Shown: piece after piece, positions 9,413 through 15,659 of the stretch
Layout: every line of letters starts with the position of its first letter
Position numbering within the stretch: the stretch's first letter is position 1
NCBI RefSeq assembly: GCF_001620365.2
Contig: NZ_LQMT02000012.1
Span: forward strand, 202,060 to 246,093
DNA: 44,034 nucleotides
DNA from: Amycolatopsis keratiniphila subsp. keratiniphila
Lineage (GTDB): Bacteria; Actinomycetota; Actinomycetes; Mycobacteriales; Pseudonocardiaceae
Direction of reading: 5' to 3'
Notes under the pieces: model-generated
Told to the model about the DNA's origin: nothing
The model's database searches: none
Seen by the model: only the letters and a program-made list of their open reading frames with translations
Position numbers and translations under genes: made by a program

Positions 9413-9474
9413 ATTGCATCCGGAGGGGCCCTCCGCGTGCCGTAATTCACGTGCCCCCGCTACGGCGAGCTTGA

Positions 9475-9480
9475 TACGTT
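9475..9480 (+). promoter_or_regulatory. -10 element of leader ORF and EamA transporter mRNA
   Basis: TACGTT lies 7 nt before a GTG that opens a 13-codon ORF, the same geometry as several leaderless genes in this window. The transcript would then have about 157 nt before the EamA start codon. Confidence 0.45.
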
Positions 9481-9487
9481 CCCTCCC

Positions 9488-9529
9488 GTGCACCGGATCT
9501 TTCTCGTCACCCCACCGCCCGCCTCCTGA
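9488..9529 (+). CDS. Candidate leader peptide upstream of EamA transporter
   Basis: GTG 9488 to TGA 9529 encodes MHRIFLVTPPPAS, apparently leaderless. It contains a Pro-Pro-Pro run, a known ribosome-slowing context. The codons for Val-Thr-Pro include CACCCC (9508-9513), complementary to GGGGTG (9532-9537) just after the stop. That same segment also pairs, over 8 bp, with CACCCCGC at 9590-9597. The two stems exclude each other, as in translation-sensing attenuators. No homolog is recognised; the reading is inferred from sequence only. Confidence 0.4.
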   Translation: MHRIFLVTPPPAS

Positions 9530-9597
9530 GCGGGGTGTCTCCGGCCGCGCGGCGTTCCAGCCGCCCGGCCGATCCGTGCTGCACTGAAGCACCCCGC
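9530..9597 (+). promoter_or_regulatory. Leader RNA stem downstream of the 13-codon ORF
   Basis: GCGGGGTG (9530-9537) pairs with CACCCCGC (9590-9597), enclosing a smaller GC-rich hairpin (GGC at 9551-9553 with GCC at 9560-9562, flanked by GGCC on both sides). The base of the stem touches the TGA of the leader ORF, so a ribosome at the stop codon would disrupt it. There is no U-tract after it, so it would act through Rho or translation rather than as an intrinsic terminator. Confidence 0.4.
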
Positions 9598-9644
9598 GTC
9601 GTCGACGTCCTTTCCGACAGACACAGACGCAGGAGCGTTTCCCC

Positions 9645-10526
9645 ATGTCCGTTGCCGTACCCACGCGCGCCCGATCGTCGGCCGCGCTCGTCCTCGCCGG
9701 AGTCCTCTGGGGGACCGGCGGCCTCGCCGGATCCCTGCTCGCCTCCCGCGCGGGACTGCATCCCCTGAGCGTCGCCGCGTACCGGCTGCTCATCGGCGGC
9801 GTGATCGCCACCGGCTATCTCTGGCTCACTGGAGGCCTTCGCGGCTTTCCCCGCACGCCCCAGGTCCGCCGTCGCCTCCTGGCGGTCGGCGGCTTGTTCG
9901 CCCTCTTCCAGACCAGCTACTTCGCCTCGGTCTCGCTGAGTTCGGTGAGCGTCGCGACGATGACCACCATCGGCAGCGCGCCCGTCCTGCTCGCCGTCGC
10001 GACGGCCGTCAAGACCCGCCGCCTTCCCGGAGCGTGGACGGCGGTGTCCGTGGCCGGGTCCCTCGTCGGGCTCGCGCTGCTGCAGTGGACGCCCGGCCAG
10101 GAGGTCGACGTCGCCGGAGTGCTGTTCGCCCTGCTCGCCGCGGCCGGGTTCGCCGCGCTGACACTGGTGACCGCGACCCGTGTCGAAGGCCTCGATCCCT
10201 TGCCCACCACGGCTTTCGGCTGCCTGATCGGCGGTGCGGCGCTCACTCCCGCCGCCTTGTGGTTCGGGATGGCCGTGCCGCTTCAGGCCGACGTGCTCGC
10301 GCTCGTCGTCTACTTCGGCGTCGTGCCCACGGCGCTGGCGTACGCCGCGTACTTCCGCGGCCTCGAAAGCGCGCATCCCGTACTGGCGGCGTTGTCCGCC
10401 CTGCTCGAACCGCTGACCGCCGCGCTGCTGTCCATGGCCGTGCTCGGGGATCGGCTCGGCGCCGTGGGCTGGTGCGGCGCGGTGGTGCTCATCGCCGCGC
10501 TCGCCGTCGCCTATTCGAAACCCTAG
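9645..10526 (+). CDS. EamA/DMT-family transporter
   Basis: The 293-residue protein has about ten predicted membrane helices in two EamA halves: VLAGVLWGTGGLAGSLLAS opens the first, and VVYFGVVPTALAYAAYFRGLE followed by ALLEPLTAALLSMAVLGDRLG closes the second. Members export amino acids, nucleosides or drugs; the substrate is not predictable. The start has a GCAGGAGCG ribosome-binding site. It ends in a stop-codon overlap with the convergent GNAT gene. The upstream leader ORF and competing stems suggest translation-linked control. Confidence 0.88.
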   Translation: MSVAVPTRARSSAALVLAGVLWGTGGLAGSLLASRAGLHPLSVAAYRLLIGGVIATGYLWLTGGLRGFPRTPQVRRRLLAVGGLFALFQTSYFASVSLSSVSVATMTTIGSAPVLLAVATAVKTRRLPGAWTAVSVAGSLVGLALLQWTPGQEVDVAGVLFALLAAAGFAALTLVTATRVEGLDPLPTTAFGCLIGGAALTPAALWFGMAVPLQADVLALVVYFGVVPTALAYAAYFRGLESAHPVLAALSALLEPLTAALLSMAVLGDRLGAVGWCGAVVLIAALAVAYSKP

Positions 10527-11086
10527 AGCGGCAGCGTCCGGCCGAGGATCGCGAAGGGCCGCGGATCCCCGGCGAAGTGGTAGTCCCGCAGCACATCGAC
10601 GAATCCGACGCGCCGGTACAGGTTCCAGGCCCGGCTGGTGCCTTCCGGCGTGGAAAGGAGGACATGCGCGCTGGGCACGCCGTCGAGCAGCCGTCGCAGG
10701 AGGTCCTCGCCGATCCGCTTCCCCTGGCTTTCGGGGCTGACGTGGATCTCGGTGAGCTCGAAGTAGTCGGACATCCAGTGCTCGGCGGCGGCCTGGCCCT
10801 CACGCCGGGTCAGGCCGTGGCGGACCTGTTCGTGCCACCACTGGCCGCCGCGGCCCTTGTAGCCGTAGGCGAGCCCGAGCAGGACGCCGTCCGCGTCGAG
10901 CGCGGCCATGCAGCGCCAGCCTTCGCGCAGCGCGTGCGTGAGCCACATCGGCGCGCGTTGCTCGGCCGTGCCTTCGGGATATCGCATGGCGTTGACGTAG
11001 ATGGTCAGCGCCTCGGGGAGCCGGGCGCGGAACTCGTCCGCGGACAGCTGGACGTAGCGGGTGCATTCCGAGGACATCGCGGTCAC
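10523..11086 (-). CDS. GNAT-family N-acetyltransferase
   Basis: This 187-residue protein has the GNAT core: ELTEIHVSPESQGKRIGEDLLRRLLDG (strand 4, then the acetyl-CoA pyrophosphate loop Q/R-x-x-G-x-G/A type) and a C-terminal WNLYRRVGFVDVLRDYHF. The acceptor is unknown. GTG 11086 overlaps the stop of the YbaK-like gene (GTGA), indicating translational coupling; an ATG nine nucleotides downstream is an alternative start. Confidence 0.8.
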   Translation of the reverse strand: MTAMSSECTRYVQLSADEFRARLPEALTIYVNAMRYPEGTAEQRAPMWLTHALREGWRCMAALDADGVLLGLAYGYKGRGGQWWHEQVRHGLTRREGQAAAEHWMSDYFELTEIHVSPESQGKRIGEDLLRRLLDGVPSAHVLLSTPEGTSRAWNLYRRVGFVDVLRDYHFAGDPRPFAILGRTLPL

Positions 11087-11604
11087 GGGCGCCCATCCTG
11101 CCCGTCGCCCGCGACGTCCGCGGGAGTGCCCCCGGTCAGCGCGACGAGGCCGTCGAACGTCGTGGGGTACACCGACTTCGGATGCCCGGCGGCCGCCCAG
11201 ACGACCTCGTGGGCGCGTAACGCGGTGTCGACCAGGGTGGTCAACGCCTTCGGGTGACCGACCGGGGCGACGCCGCCGATCGGCTGCCCGGTGTGCGCGC
11301 GGACGAAATCCGCGTCCGCCTTGCCGATCTCGTCGGCGCCGGTCAGCGAAGCGAGGAGGCCCGTGTCGGCGCGGTGCGCGCCGGAGGTCAGGGTGAGCAG
11401 GGCCTTTTCGGCGTCGCCGGTGCGGCTTCGGAAGACGAGGCTGTTCGCGATCGCGCCGACCTCGACACCGAGCGCTTCGGCGGCCTGGGCGGCCGTGCGG
11501 ACTTCGGCGGGGAGGATCCGGATCCCGTCCGCCGCGGCCTGCTGGCCCGCCTCGGCGAGCGCGGCCGCGACCTTGGCCACCGAGGGATGGTCGATGGTGC
11601 TCAT
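11083..11604 (-). CDS. YbaK/EbsC-type aminoacyl-tRNA deacylase
   Basis: Proteins of this family hydrolyse mischarged tRNA such as Cys-tRNA(Pro). The 173-residue sequence shows the fold: EVGAIANSLVFRS around residues 48-60, SGAHRADTGLL, and the GxxP-type loop IGGVAPVGHPKAL near 109-121. Which tRNA it edits cannot be told. It is the first gene of a two-gene operon with the GNAT gene and is divergent from the LexA-boxed HEPN gene. Confidence 0.85.
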   Translation of the reverse strand: MSTIDHPSVAKVAAALAEAGQQAAADGIRILPAEVRTAAQAAEALGVEVGAIANSLVFRSRTGDAEKALLTLTSGAHRADTGLLASLTGADEIGKADADFVRAHTGQPIGGVAPVGHPKALTTLVDTALRAHEVVWAAAGHPKSVYPTTFDGLVALTGGTPADVAGDGQDGRP

Positions 11605-11671
11605 ACGCCTATGAGATCACGTGGCCGATGCCGTGTCCCGCACCACATGCGGCGATCACCCCGCTACAGGG

Positions 11672-11729
11672 TTGAAGAAGTGGGCACTTCAGGGTTACAT
11701 TGGACTTGTTCGAACAGACGTTCGACATT
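11672..11729 (+). promoter_or_regulatory. SOS-type promoter of the HEPN gene
   Basis: Two promoter readings are possible: TTGAAG (11672-11677)-N18-TACATT (11696-11701), or TTGGAC (11700-11705)-N18-GACATT (11724-11729). The LexA box lies inside the second and at the start point of the first, so LexA would block either. Confidence 0.5.
11710..11725. promoter_or_regulatory. LexA (SOS) box
   Basis: TCGAACAGACGTTCGA is a perfect 6-4-6 palindrome and matches the actinobacterial LexA consensus GAAC-N4-GTTC with both flanking TC/GA bases. It lies about 100 bp upstream of the HEPN start codon, within promoter elements, in non-coding DNA. Confidence 0.8.
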
Positions 11730-11825
11730 CGGTGAGCGCGCACCGGTAGGTGCCCGGCGCGGGGGCGGGGGAAGCGCCTCGGCGCCGGGCACCGGCCGTC
11801 GCTCACGTACAGGAGGAGGGTCGTC

Positions 11826-12308
11826 ATGTCCGTTTCGGTCGTGTCCCCCGACGAAGCCGAGAGGCCGGGGGGCACCGCGCAGCCCGCCCTGCCCATGTCG
11901 TTGCGCCCGCCGGCACCACCCGCGGCGGTCTCCTTGTACGCACAGGCGAGGCGGGGGCTCGCCGAAGCAGAGCGGGAAAGCGATCCCGCGGAGCGGTTCA
12001 TCGGGGCCTATCTCGCCGCGCTGCGGGGCGCCGCGGCGGTACTGGAGGCCCGCGGCCGTCCGCACCGGGGCCGTGCCCGGCCGGCGAGCGGCTGGGTGCT
12101 GCTCGACTCCGTCGCGCCCGAGCTGAAGGAATGGGCGGCGTTCTTCGCGGCCAACTCGGCGACGCGGGCCGCCGCGCAGGCGGGTATCACCGGCAAGGTC
12201 ACCGTCGAATTGGCGGACGAGCTGACGCGGGCCGCCACGGTGTTCCTGGAACTGGTGCGACGGGTGGTGCACGGGCTGCCGATGGGTGATTCGGCGTATG
12301 TGGCCTGA
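11826..12308 (+). CDS. HEPN-domain protein, SAV_6107-like
   Basis: This 160-residue protein has a disordered, proline-rich N-terminus (about 1-35) followed by an all-helical domain (SLYAQARRGLAEAERE, then RFIGAYLAALRGAAAVLEARG) that I assign to the SAV_6107-type HEPN group. Catalytic HEPN RNases carry R-x4-6-H; the nearest here is LVRRVVHG, with spacing too short, so nuclease activity is doubtful. The GGAGGAGGG ribosome-binding site supports ATG 11826. A perfect LexA box upstream makes it a likely SOS gene. The next gene begins 24 bp downstream and is probably co-transcribed. Confidence 0.75.
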   Translation: MSVSVVSPDEAERPGGTAQPALPMSLRPPAPPAAVSLYAQARRGLAEAERESDPAERFIGAYLAALRGAAAVLEARGRPHRGRARPASGWVLLDSVAPELKEWAAFFAANSATRAAAQAGITGKVTVELADELTRAATVFLELVRRVVHGLPMGDSAYVA

Positions 12309-12332
12309 GCGGCCGGGGAGAGGGGGTGCCCG

Positions 12333-13097
12333 ATGGCCGGGCAGGCCATGATCGACCAGGGCAGGTTCCTGGAGGTGATCGGCGCCGAAACCGAGCTGAT
12401 GGCTCAGGTGGCGCACACCGCGTCCGCCGACGCGCCGGTCCCGACCTGCCCCGGCTGGACACTCGGTGAGGTCCTCCGGCACGTGGGCAGCGTGTACCGG
12501 GTCACCCGCCGCTGGATCACCGACGGGCGGCGTCCCGAGCACTGGCAGCGCAAACCGGGGCCGGGGCAGGGCCTGGAGGAGTACTTCCGCGAGGGCCGGG
12601 ACGAGCTCGTCGCCGAACTGTCCGCGCACGATCCGGACGAACTGGCGCCGACCTGGTGGCCCGCGGACCGCAGTTACGGGTTCTGGCGGCGCCGGATGGC
12701 GCACGAGACGACGATCCACCGGATCGACGCGGAAAGCGCGGCCGGCCGGGAGGTCTCGGAGATCCCCGAAGACGTGGCGGTCGACGGGATCGACGAGGCC
12801 CTGGTGCTGTGGTTCGGCCAGCGGCTGCCGTTGCTCGGATTGTCCGGCACCAAGACCGGATCGGTCGGTGTCCGCACCGCGGGCCACGCCTGGATCGCCA
12901 GGGCCGGGCCCTCGGAGACGGTCGCCTGGCGGTGCTCGGCCGAGGAAGCCCAGCGTGCGGACGATCTGATCACCGGGAAGCCGGACAAGATCTACCGCTG
13001 GCTCTGGGGCCGGGCGGGTCCGACGGCGGTGACGGTCAGCGGAGACCAGGACATGGCGGGACAACTCTGGGCCCTTCTGCGGCTCGCGACCCGATGA
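12333..13097 (+). CDS. Maleylpyruvate isomerase-fold (MDMPI/DinB-like) protein
   Basis: The N-terminal half matches the mycothiol-dependent maleylpyruvate isomerase fold: PTCPGWTLGEVLRHVGSVYR (first metal-ligand histidine) and RRMAHETTIHRIDAE near residues 125-140 (further His/Glu ligands). The C-terminal part is the MDMPI C-domain type. These four-helix metal proteins catalyse thiol-dependent reactions with mycothiol or are of unknown use; the substrate is not evident here. It lies 24 bp after the SOS-boxed HEPN gene, so it may be damage-inducible. ATG 12333 has a weak purine-rich upstream stretch; ATG 12348 is an alternative. Confidence 0.82.
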   Translation: MAGQAMIDQGRFLEVIGAETELMAQVAHTASADAPVPTCPGWTLGEVLRHVGSVYRVTRRWITDGRRPEHWQRKPGPGQGLEEYFREGRDELVAELSAHDPDELAPTWWPADRSYGFWRRRMAHETTIHRIDAESAAGREVSEIPEDVAVDGIDEALVLWFGQRLPLLGLSGTKTGSVGVRTAGHAWIARAGPSETVAWRCSAEEAQRADDLITGKPDKIYRWLWGRAGPTAVTVSGDQDMAGQLWALLRLATR

Positions 13098-13172
13098 CCG
13101 GTCGGTGGGGAAGCCAAACCGGTCAGAGTCGGTCGACGGAGCTGAAGATGTGCCTGCAGAGCGACCGAACAC

Positions 13173-13206
13173 GTGAACCCCCGGCTGCCGTTGATCGCGG
13201 GTTCAC
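13173..13206. promoter_or_regulatory. Inverted repeat upstream of VOC gene
   Basis: GTGAACCC (13173-13180) and GGGTTCAC (13199-13206) form 8-bp arms separated by 18 bp, ending 15 bp before the PafBC-type promoter. It could be an operator or a small hairpin terminating the previous operon. Confidence 0.35.
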
Positions 13207-13221
13207 CTACGGCAGGGAAAG

Positions 13222-13243
13222 TGTCGGTGGTGCCGTCTAGGTT
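13222..13243 (+). promoter_or_regulatory. PafBC-type DNA-damage promoter
   Basis: TGTCGGTG (13222-13229)-N8-TAGGTT (13238-13243) matches the LexA-independent actinobacterial damage promoter, consensus TTGTCRGTG-N8-TAnnnT. Transcription would begin at or next to GTG 13251, seven bases after the -10. Confidence 0.7.
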
Positions 13244-13250
13244 CGCCGGT

Positions 13251-13919
13251 GTGGTGGCACAACTGGTGAACCTGGTCTTCGACTCGGCCCTTCCCAGAGA
13301 TCTGGCGGGTTTCTGGGAAGGGCTGTTCAGCTGGGACGCCCCGTTCGAGCCGGCGTTCCGTTCCGAGGCGGGCCCGAAACGGGGCAAGAACCGGTTGCAT
13401 CTGGATCTGGCGAGCCGCTCGCCCGGGCACCAGGCCGAGTTGGTGGACCGTGCGCTGTCCCTCGGCGCACGGCACATTGACATCGGTCAGGGGCCGCCGG
13501 AGGAGAAGCGGGTGCCGTGGGTGGTGCTCGCGGACCCCGAGGGCAACGAGTTCTGCGTCCTCAATCCCCGCGAGCGGTACCAGGGCACGGGCGCGGTCGC
13601 GTCGGTCGTCACCGACGCGATCGACCCGGAGCGGCTCGCGCGGTTCTGGGCGGCCGCACTGGGCTGGGAGATCGGTGTACGGGACAAGGCGATCGTCGGT
13701 CTGCGGCCATCGGACGGTCGCGGCCCGTGGGTGGAGTTCCTCCGCACGAAAGAGGAGAAGCGGCACCCGAACCGGCAGCGGTTCGAGATCGCGCCACGGC
13801 GGGGTGGAAGCCGGGCGGCCGAGGTCCGGCGCCTGAGGGAGCTGGGCGCGACAGGGCGGAACGGCGACTTGATGGTGGATCCGGAGGGCAACGAGTTCAG
13901 CGTGCTCCCGCCCCGCTGA
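13251..13919 (+). CDS. Two-domain VOC (glyoxalase-fold) protein
   Basis: The 222-residue protein has two repeated VOC halves, each ending in a characteristic DPEGNEF motif: LADPEGNEFCVLNPRER near residues 94-110 and MVDPEGNEFSVLPPR at the C-terminus. VOC proteins bind metals or sequester drugs, or act as lyases or dioxygenases; the role is unknown. GTG 13251 was chosen because a PafBC-type promoter ends at 13243 with N7 spacing; an ATG at 13173 would lie upstream of that promoter. Control by DNA damage suggests protection against a genotoxic ligand (inference). Confidence 0.82.
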   Translation: MVAQLVNLVFDSALPRDLAGFWEGLFSWDAPFEPAFRSEAGPKRGKNRLHLDLASRSPGHQAELVDRALSLGARHIDIGQGPPEEKRVPWVVLADPEGNEFCVLNPRERYQGTGAVASVVTDAIDPERLARFWAAALGWEIGVRDKAIVGLRPSDGRGPWVEFLRTKEEKRHPNRQRFEIAPRRGGSRAAEVRRLRELGATGRNGDLMVDPEGNEFSVLPPR

Positions 13920-13971
13920 GTGTTTCGCCCCCGTTGCGCGGCGGCGTCGAACGCTGACCTGAGCGAAACAC
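13920..13971 (+). terminator. Hairpin after VOC gene
   Basis: GTGTTTCGC (13920-13928), directly after the TGA, pairs perfectly with GCGAAACAC (13963-13971); the 34-nt loop contains further GC-rich complementarity. No U-tract follows. Confidence 0.45.
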
Positions 13972-14014
13972 CCGCGCCGTGGGCAGGCAACAACCGGCCG
14001 GGACCGTTGACGTC

Positions 14015-15100
14015 ATGGAGACCTATCGAGCCCGCCCCACCCTGGTCCATCCCGGCGAAGAGACGGCGGCCGCTTCGGCCTGGCGTGTCCGGATCCGCGT
14101 GGACGACCGGCCAGGCACGCTGGCCAGGATCGCGATCCGGCTGGCCGACCTCGAGTGCAACATCCTCGGGCTGTCGGTGCTGCCGGTGCCCGGCGGCGTG
14201 CTCGACGAGATCGTCCTGCGTCCGGCCACCGGCCTGCCGCGGCAGCTGCTCATCGACGCGATCCGCGACGAAGGATGCGAATGCTCCGCGGTCGTCGACG
14301 CGGACCTGGCGGAACTGGTCGATCCGGCCACCGCGACGCTCACCGCGGCCAAACGAGCCGTCGAGGAACCAGGTGGCCTCGCGGAGGTGCTGCGCGGCAT
14401 CCTGGCGGCCGACGTCGTCACGAAGGTCCCCTCGATCGAGTCGAACCCGGCTCGTACGGAAGGCGGGCACCGCGCGGTCTTCCCCGCGGGGGACGGCGCC
14501 GCGTTCGTCGCCCGCCGGCGGTGGTCGCCGTTCGTCGAGCTGGAACTCAGCCGTGCCGTCGCGCTGACCGGCCTGGTCGCCGCCGTCCGCGACAACGTGA
14601 CCGGTCCGATCGTGCTCGACCGGGCCGACGGCGCCGCCATCGTCCTGCGCAAGGGTGTCCCCGGTGACGCGGAAGCGGTGTCCGCGCTGCACCAGAGATG
14701 CTCGATGACGACGCTCTTCCACCGCTATCACACCGGAATGCGTGCCGTGCCACGTCGCTGGCTGCACCGGCTCCTGATGCCGCCGCGCGGGATCAGCCTG
14801 CTCGCGGTCTGCGGCCGCGACGTGATCGGCCTCGGTCAGCTGATCCCGTCGGCCGACGGCGGCGCGGCCGAAGTCTCGCTCCTGGTCGAGGATTCCTGGC
14901 AGCGCCAAGGCATCGGCACGGCTTTGCTGACCCGGCTCGCCACACTCGCCACGGCCAAGGGAGAGCGCGAACTCACCGCCGTCTGCCTGCCTGGCGACGA
15001 TTCCCTGTACCGCACCGCCGTCCGCGTGGGGCTCCGCCCCGAACGCGTCGCCGGCGACTCCGGCACCCTGCGCTTCACGCTCCCCGACCCCCGCGTTTAG
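14015..15100 (+). CDS. ACT-GNAT fusion acetyltransferase (amino-acid-sensing type)
   Basis: Residues about 24-100 form an ACT domain (WRVRIRVDDRPGTLARIAIRLA, the ligand-binding loop DRPGTL at 31-36). Residues about 208-350 form a GNAT domain with the acetyl-CoA motif WQRQGIGTALLTRLA near 294-308. The middle 100 residues have no motif I recognise. ACT-GNAT proteins are known in actinobacteria as protein acetyltransferases regulated by amino acids such as cysteine or arginine (Micromonospora example); ligand and targets here are inference. ATG 14015 fits the ACT start; GTG 13979 is possible. The protein ends Arg-Val-stop inside a palindrome shared with def. Confidence 0.82.
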   Translation: METYRARPTLVHPGEETAAASAWRVRIRVDDRPGTLARIAIRLADLECNILGLSVLPVPGGVLDEIVLRPATGLPRQLLIDAIRDEGCECSAVVDADLAELVDPATATLTAAKRAVEEPGGLAEVLRGILAADVVTKVPSIESNPARTEGGHRAVFPAGDGAAFVARRRWSPFVELELSRAVALTGLVAAVRDNVTGPIVLDRADGAAIVLRKGVPGDAEAVSALHQRCSMTTLFHRYHTGMRAVPRRWLHRLLMPPRGISLLAVCGRDVIGLGQLIPSADGGAAEVSLLVEDSWQRQGIGTALLTRLATLATAKGERELTAVCLPGDDSLYRTAVRVGLRPERVAGDSGTLRFTLPDPRV

Positions 15101-15128
15101 TCCTCTGGATACGGAGGACTAAACGCGG
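15091..15128. terminator. Bidirectional palindrome holding both convergent stop codons
   Basis: Perfect 15-bp arms (15091-15105 and 15114-15128) flank an 8-nt loop. The plus-strand gene ends CGC GTT TAG in the left arm and def ends CGC GTT TAG in the right arm on the other strand, so each gene finishes with Arg-Val-stop encoded by the same palindrome. It should serve as a terminator in both directions, though without a U-tract. Confidence 0.75.
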
Positions 15129-15622
15129 TTCCAGAACCAGTCTTTGCCCCGGGCCTCGCCCAGCGCGCGCTTCTTGCGCTCGGGTGTGAGCCGCTCCAGG
15201 TACAGCTTGCCGTCGAGGTGATCGGTCTCGTGCTGCAGGCACTGGGCGAGCACGTCGACACCCTCGACCTCGACCGGCTCGTTGCGCAGGTCGACACCGC
15301 GCACAACGGCGTGCTTCGCGCGCACGACCGGGAACCACAGCTCCGGAACCGAGAGGCAGCCCTCGCCGATCTCGTGTGTCTCCTCGGACAGTTCGACGAT
15401 CTCCGGGTTGATCACGTACCCGCTCAGCCCGCCGACGTCGTAGCTGAACACCCGCAGCCCGACCCCGATCTGCGGCGCCGCGAGCCCGGCGCGCCCGGCC
15501 GGTTTCACCCCGTCCATCAGATCGGTCACCAGCGACTCGATCTTCTTGTCGAAGGTCGTGACCGGGTCGCATACGGTCTTGAGCACGGGATCCCCGAAAT
15601 AGCGCAGGTCGCGCATCACCAT
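15119..15622 (-). CDS. def: Peptide deformylase
   Basis: Def removes the formyl group from the N-terminal methionine of new proteins and needs a metal. The three family motifs are visible in the 167-residue protein: GRAGLAAPQIGVGLRV (GxGxAAxQ type), EGCLSVPE (EGCLS, metal-binding Cys) and CLQHETDHLDGKLYLERL (HExxH type, QHETDHLDG). The start MVMRDLRYFGDPVL is at 15622 or six bases later. It lies 37 bp after lhr on the same strand, so it may be read from the damage-inducible lhr promoter as well as its own. Confidence 0.93.
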   Translation of the reverse strand: MVMRDLRYFGDPVLKTVCDPVTTFDKKIESLVTDLMDGVKPAGRAGLAAPQIGVGLRVFSYDVGGLSGYVINPEIVELSEETHEIGEGCLSVPELWFPVVRAKHAVVRGVDLRNEPVEVEGVDVLAQCLQHETDHLDGKLYLERLTPERKKRALGEARGKDWFWNRV

Positions 15623-15659
15623 GTTCGAACGTCCTTTTCCGCAGGCCTGAGCGGTGATT

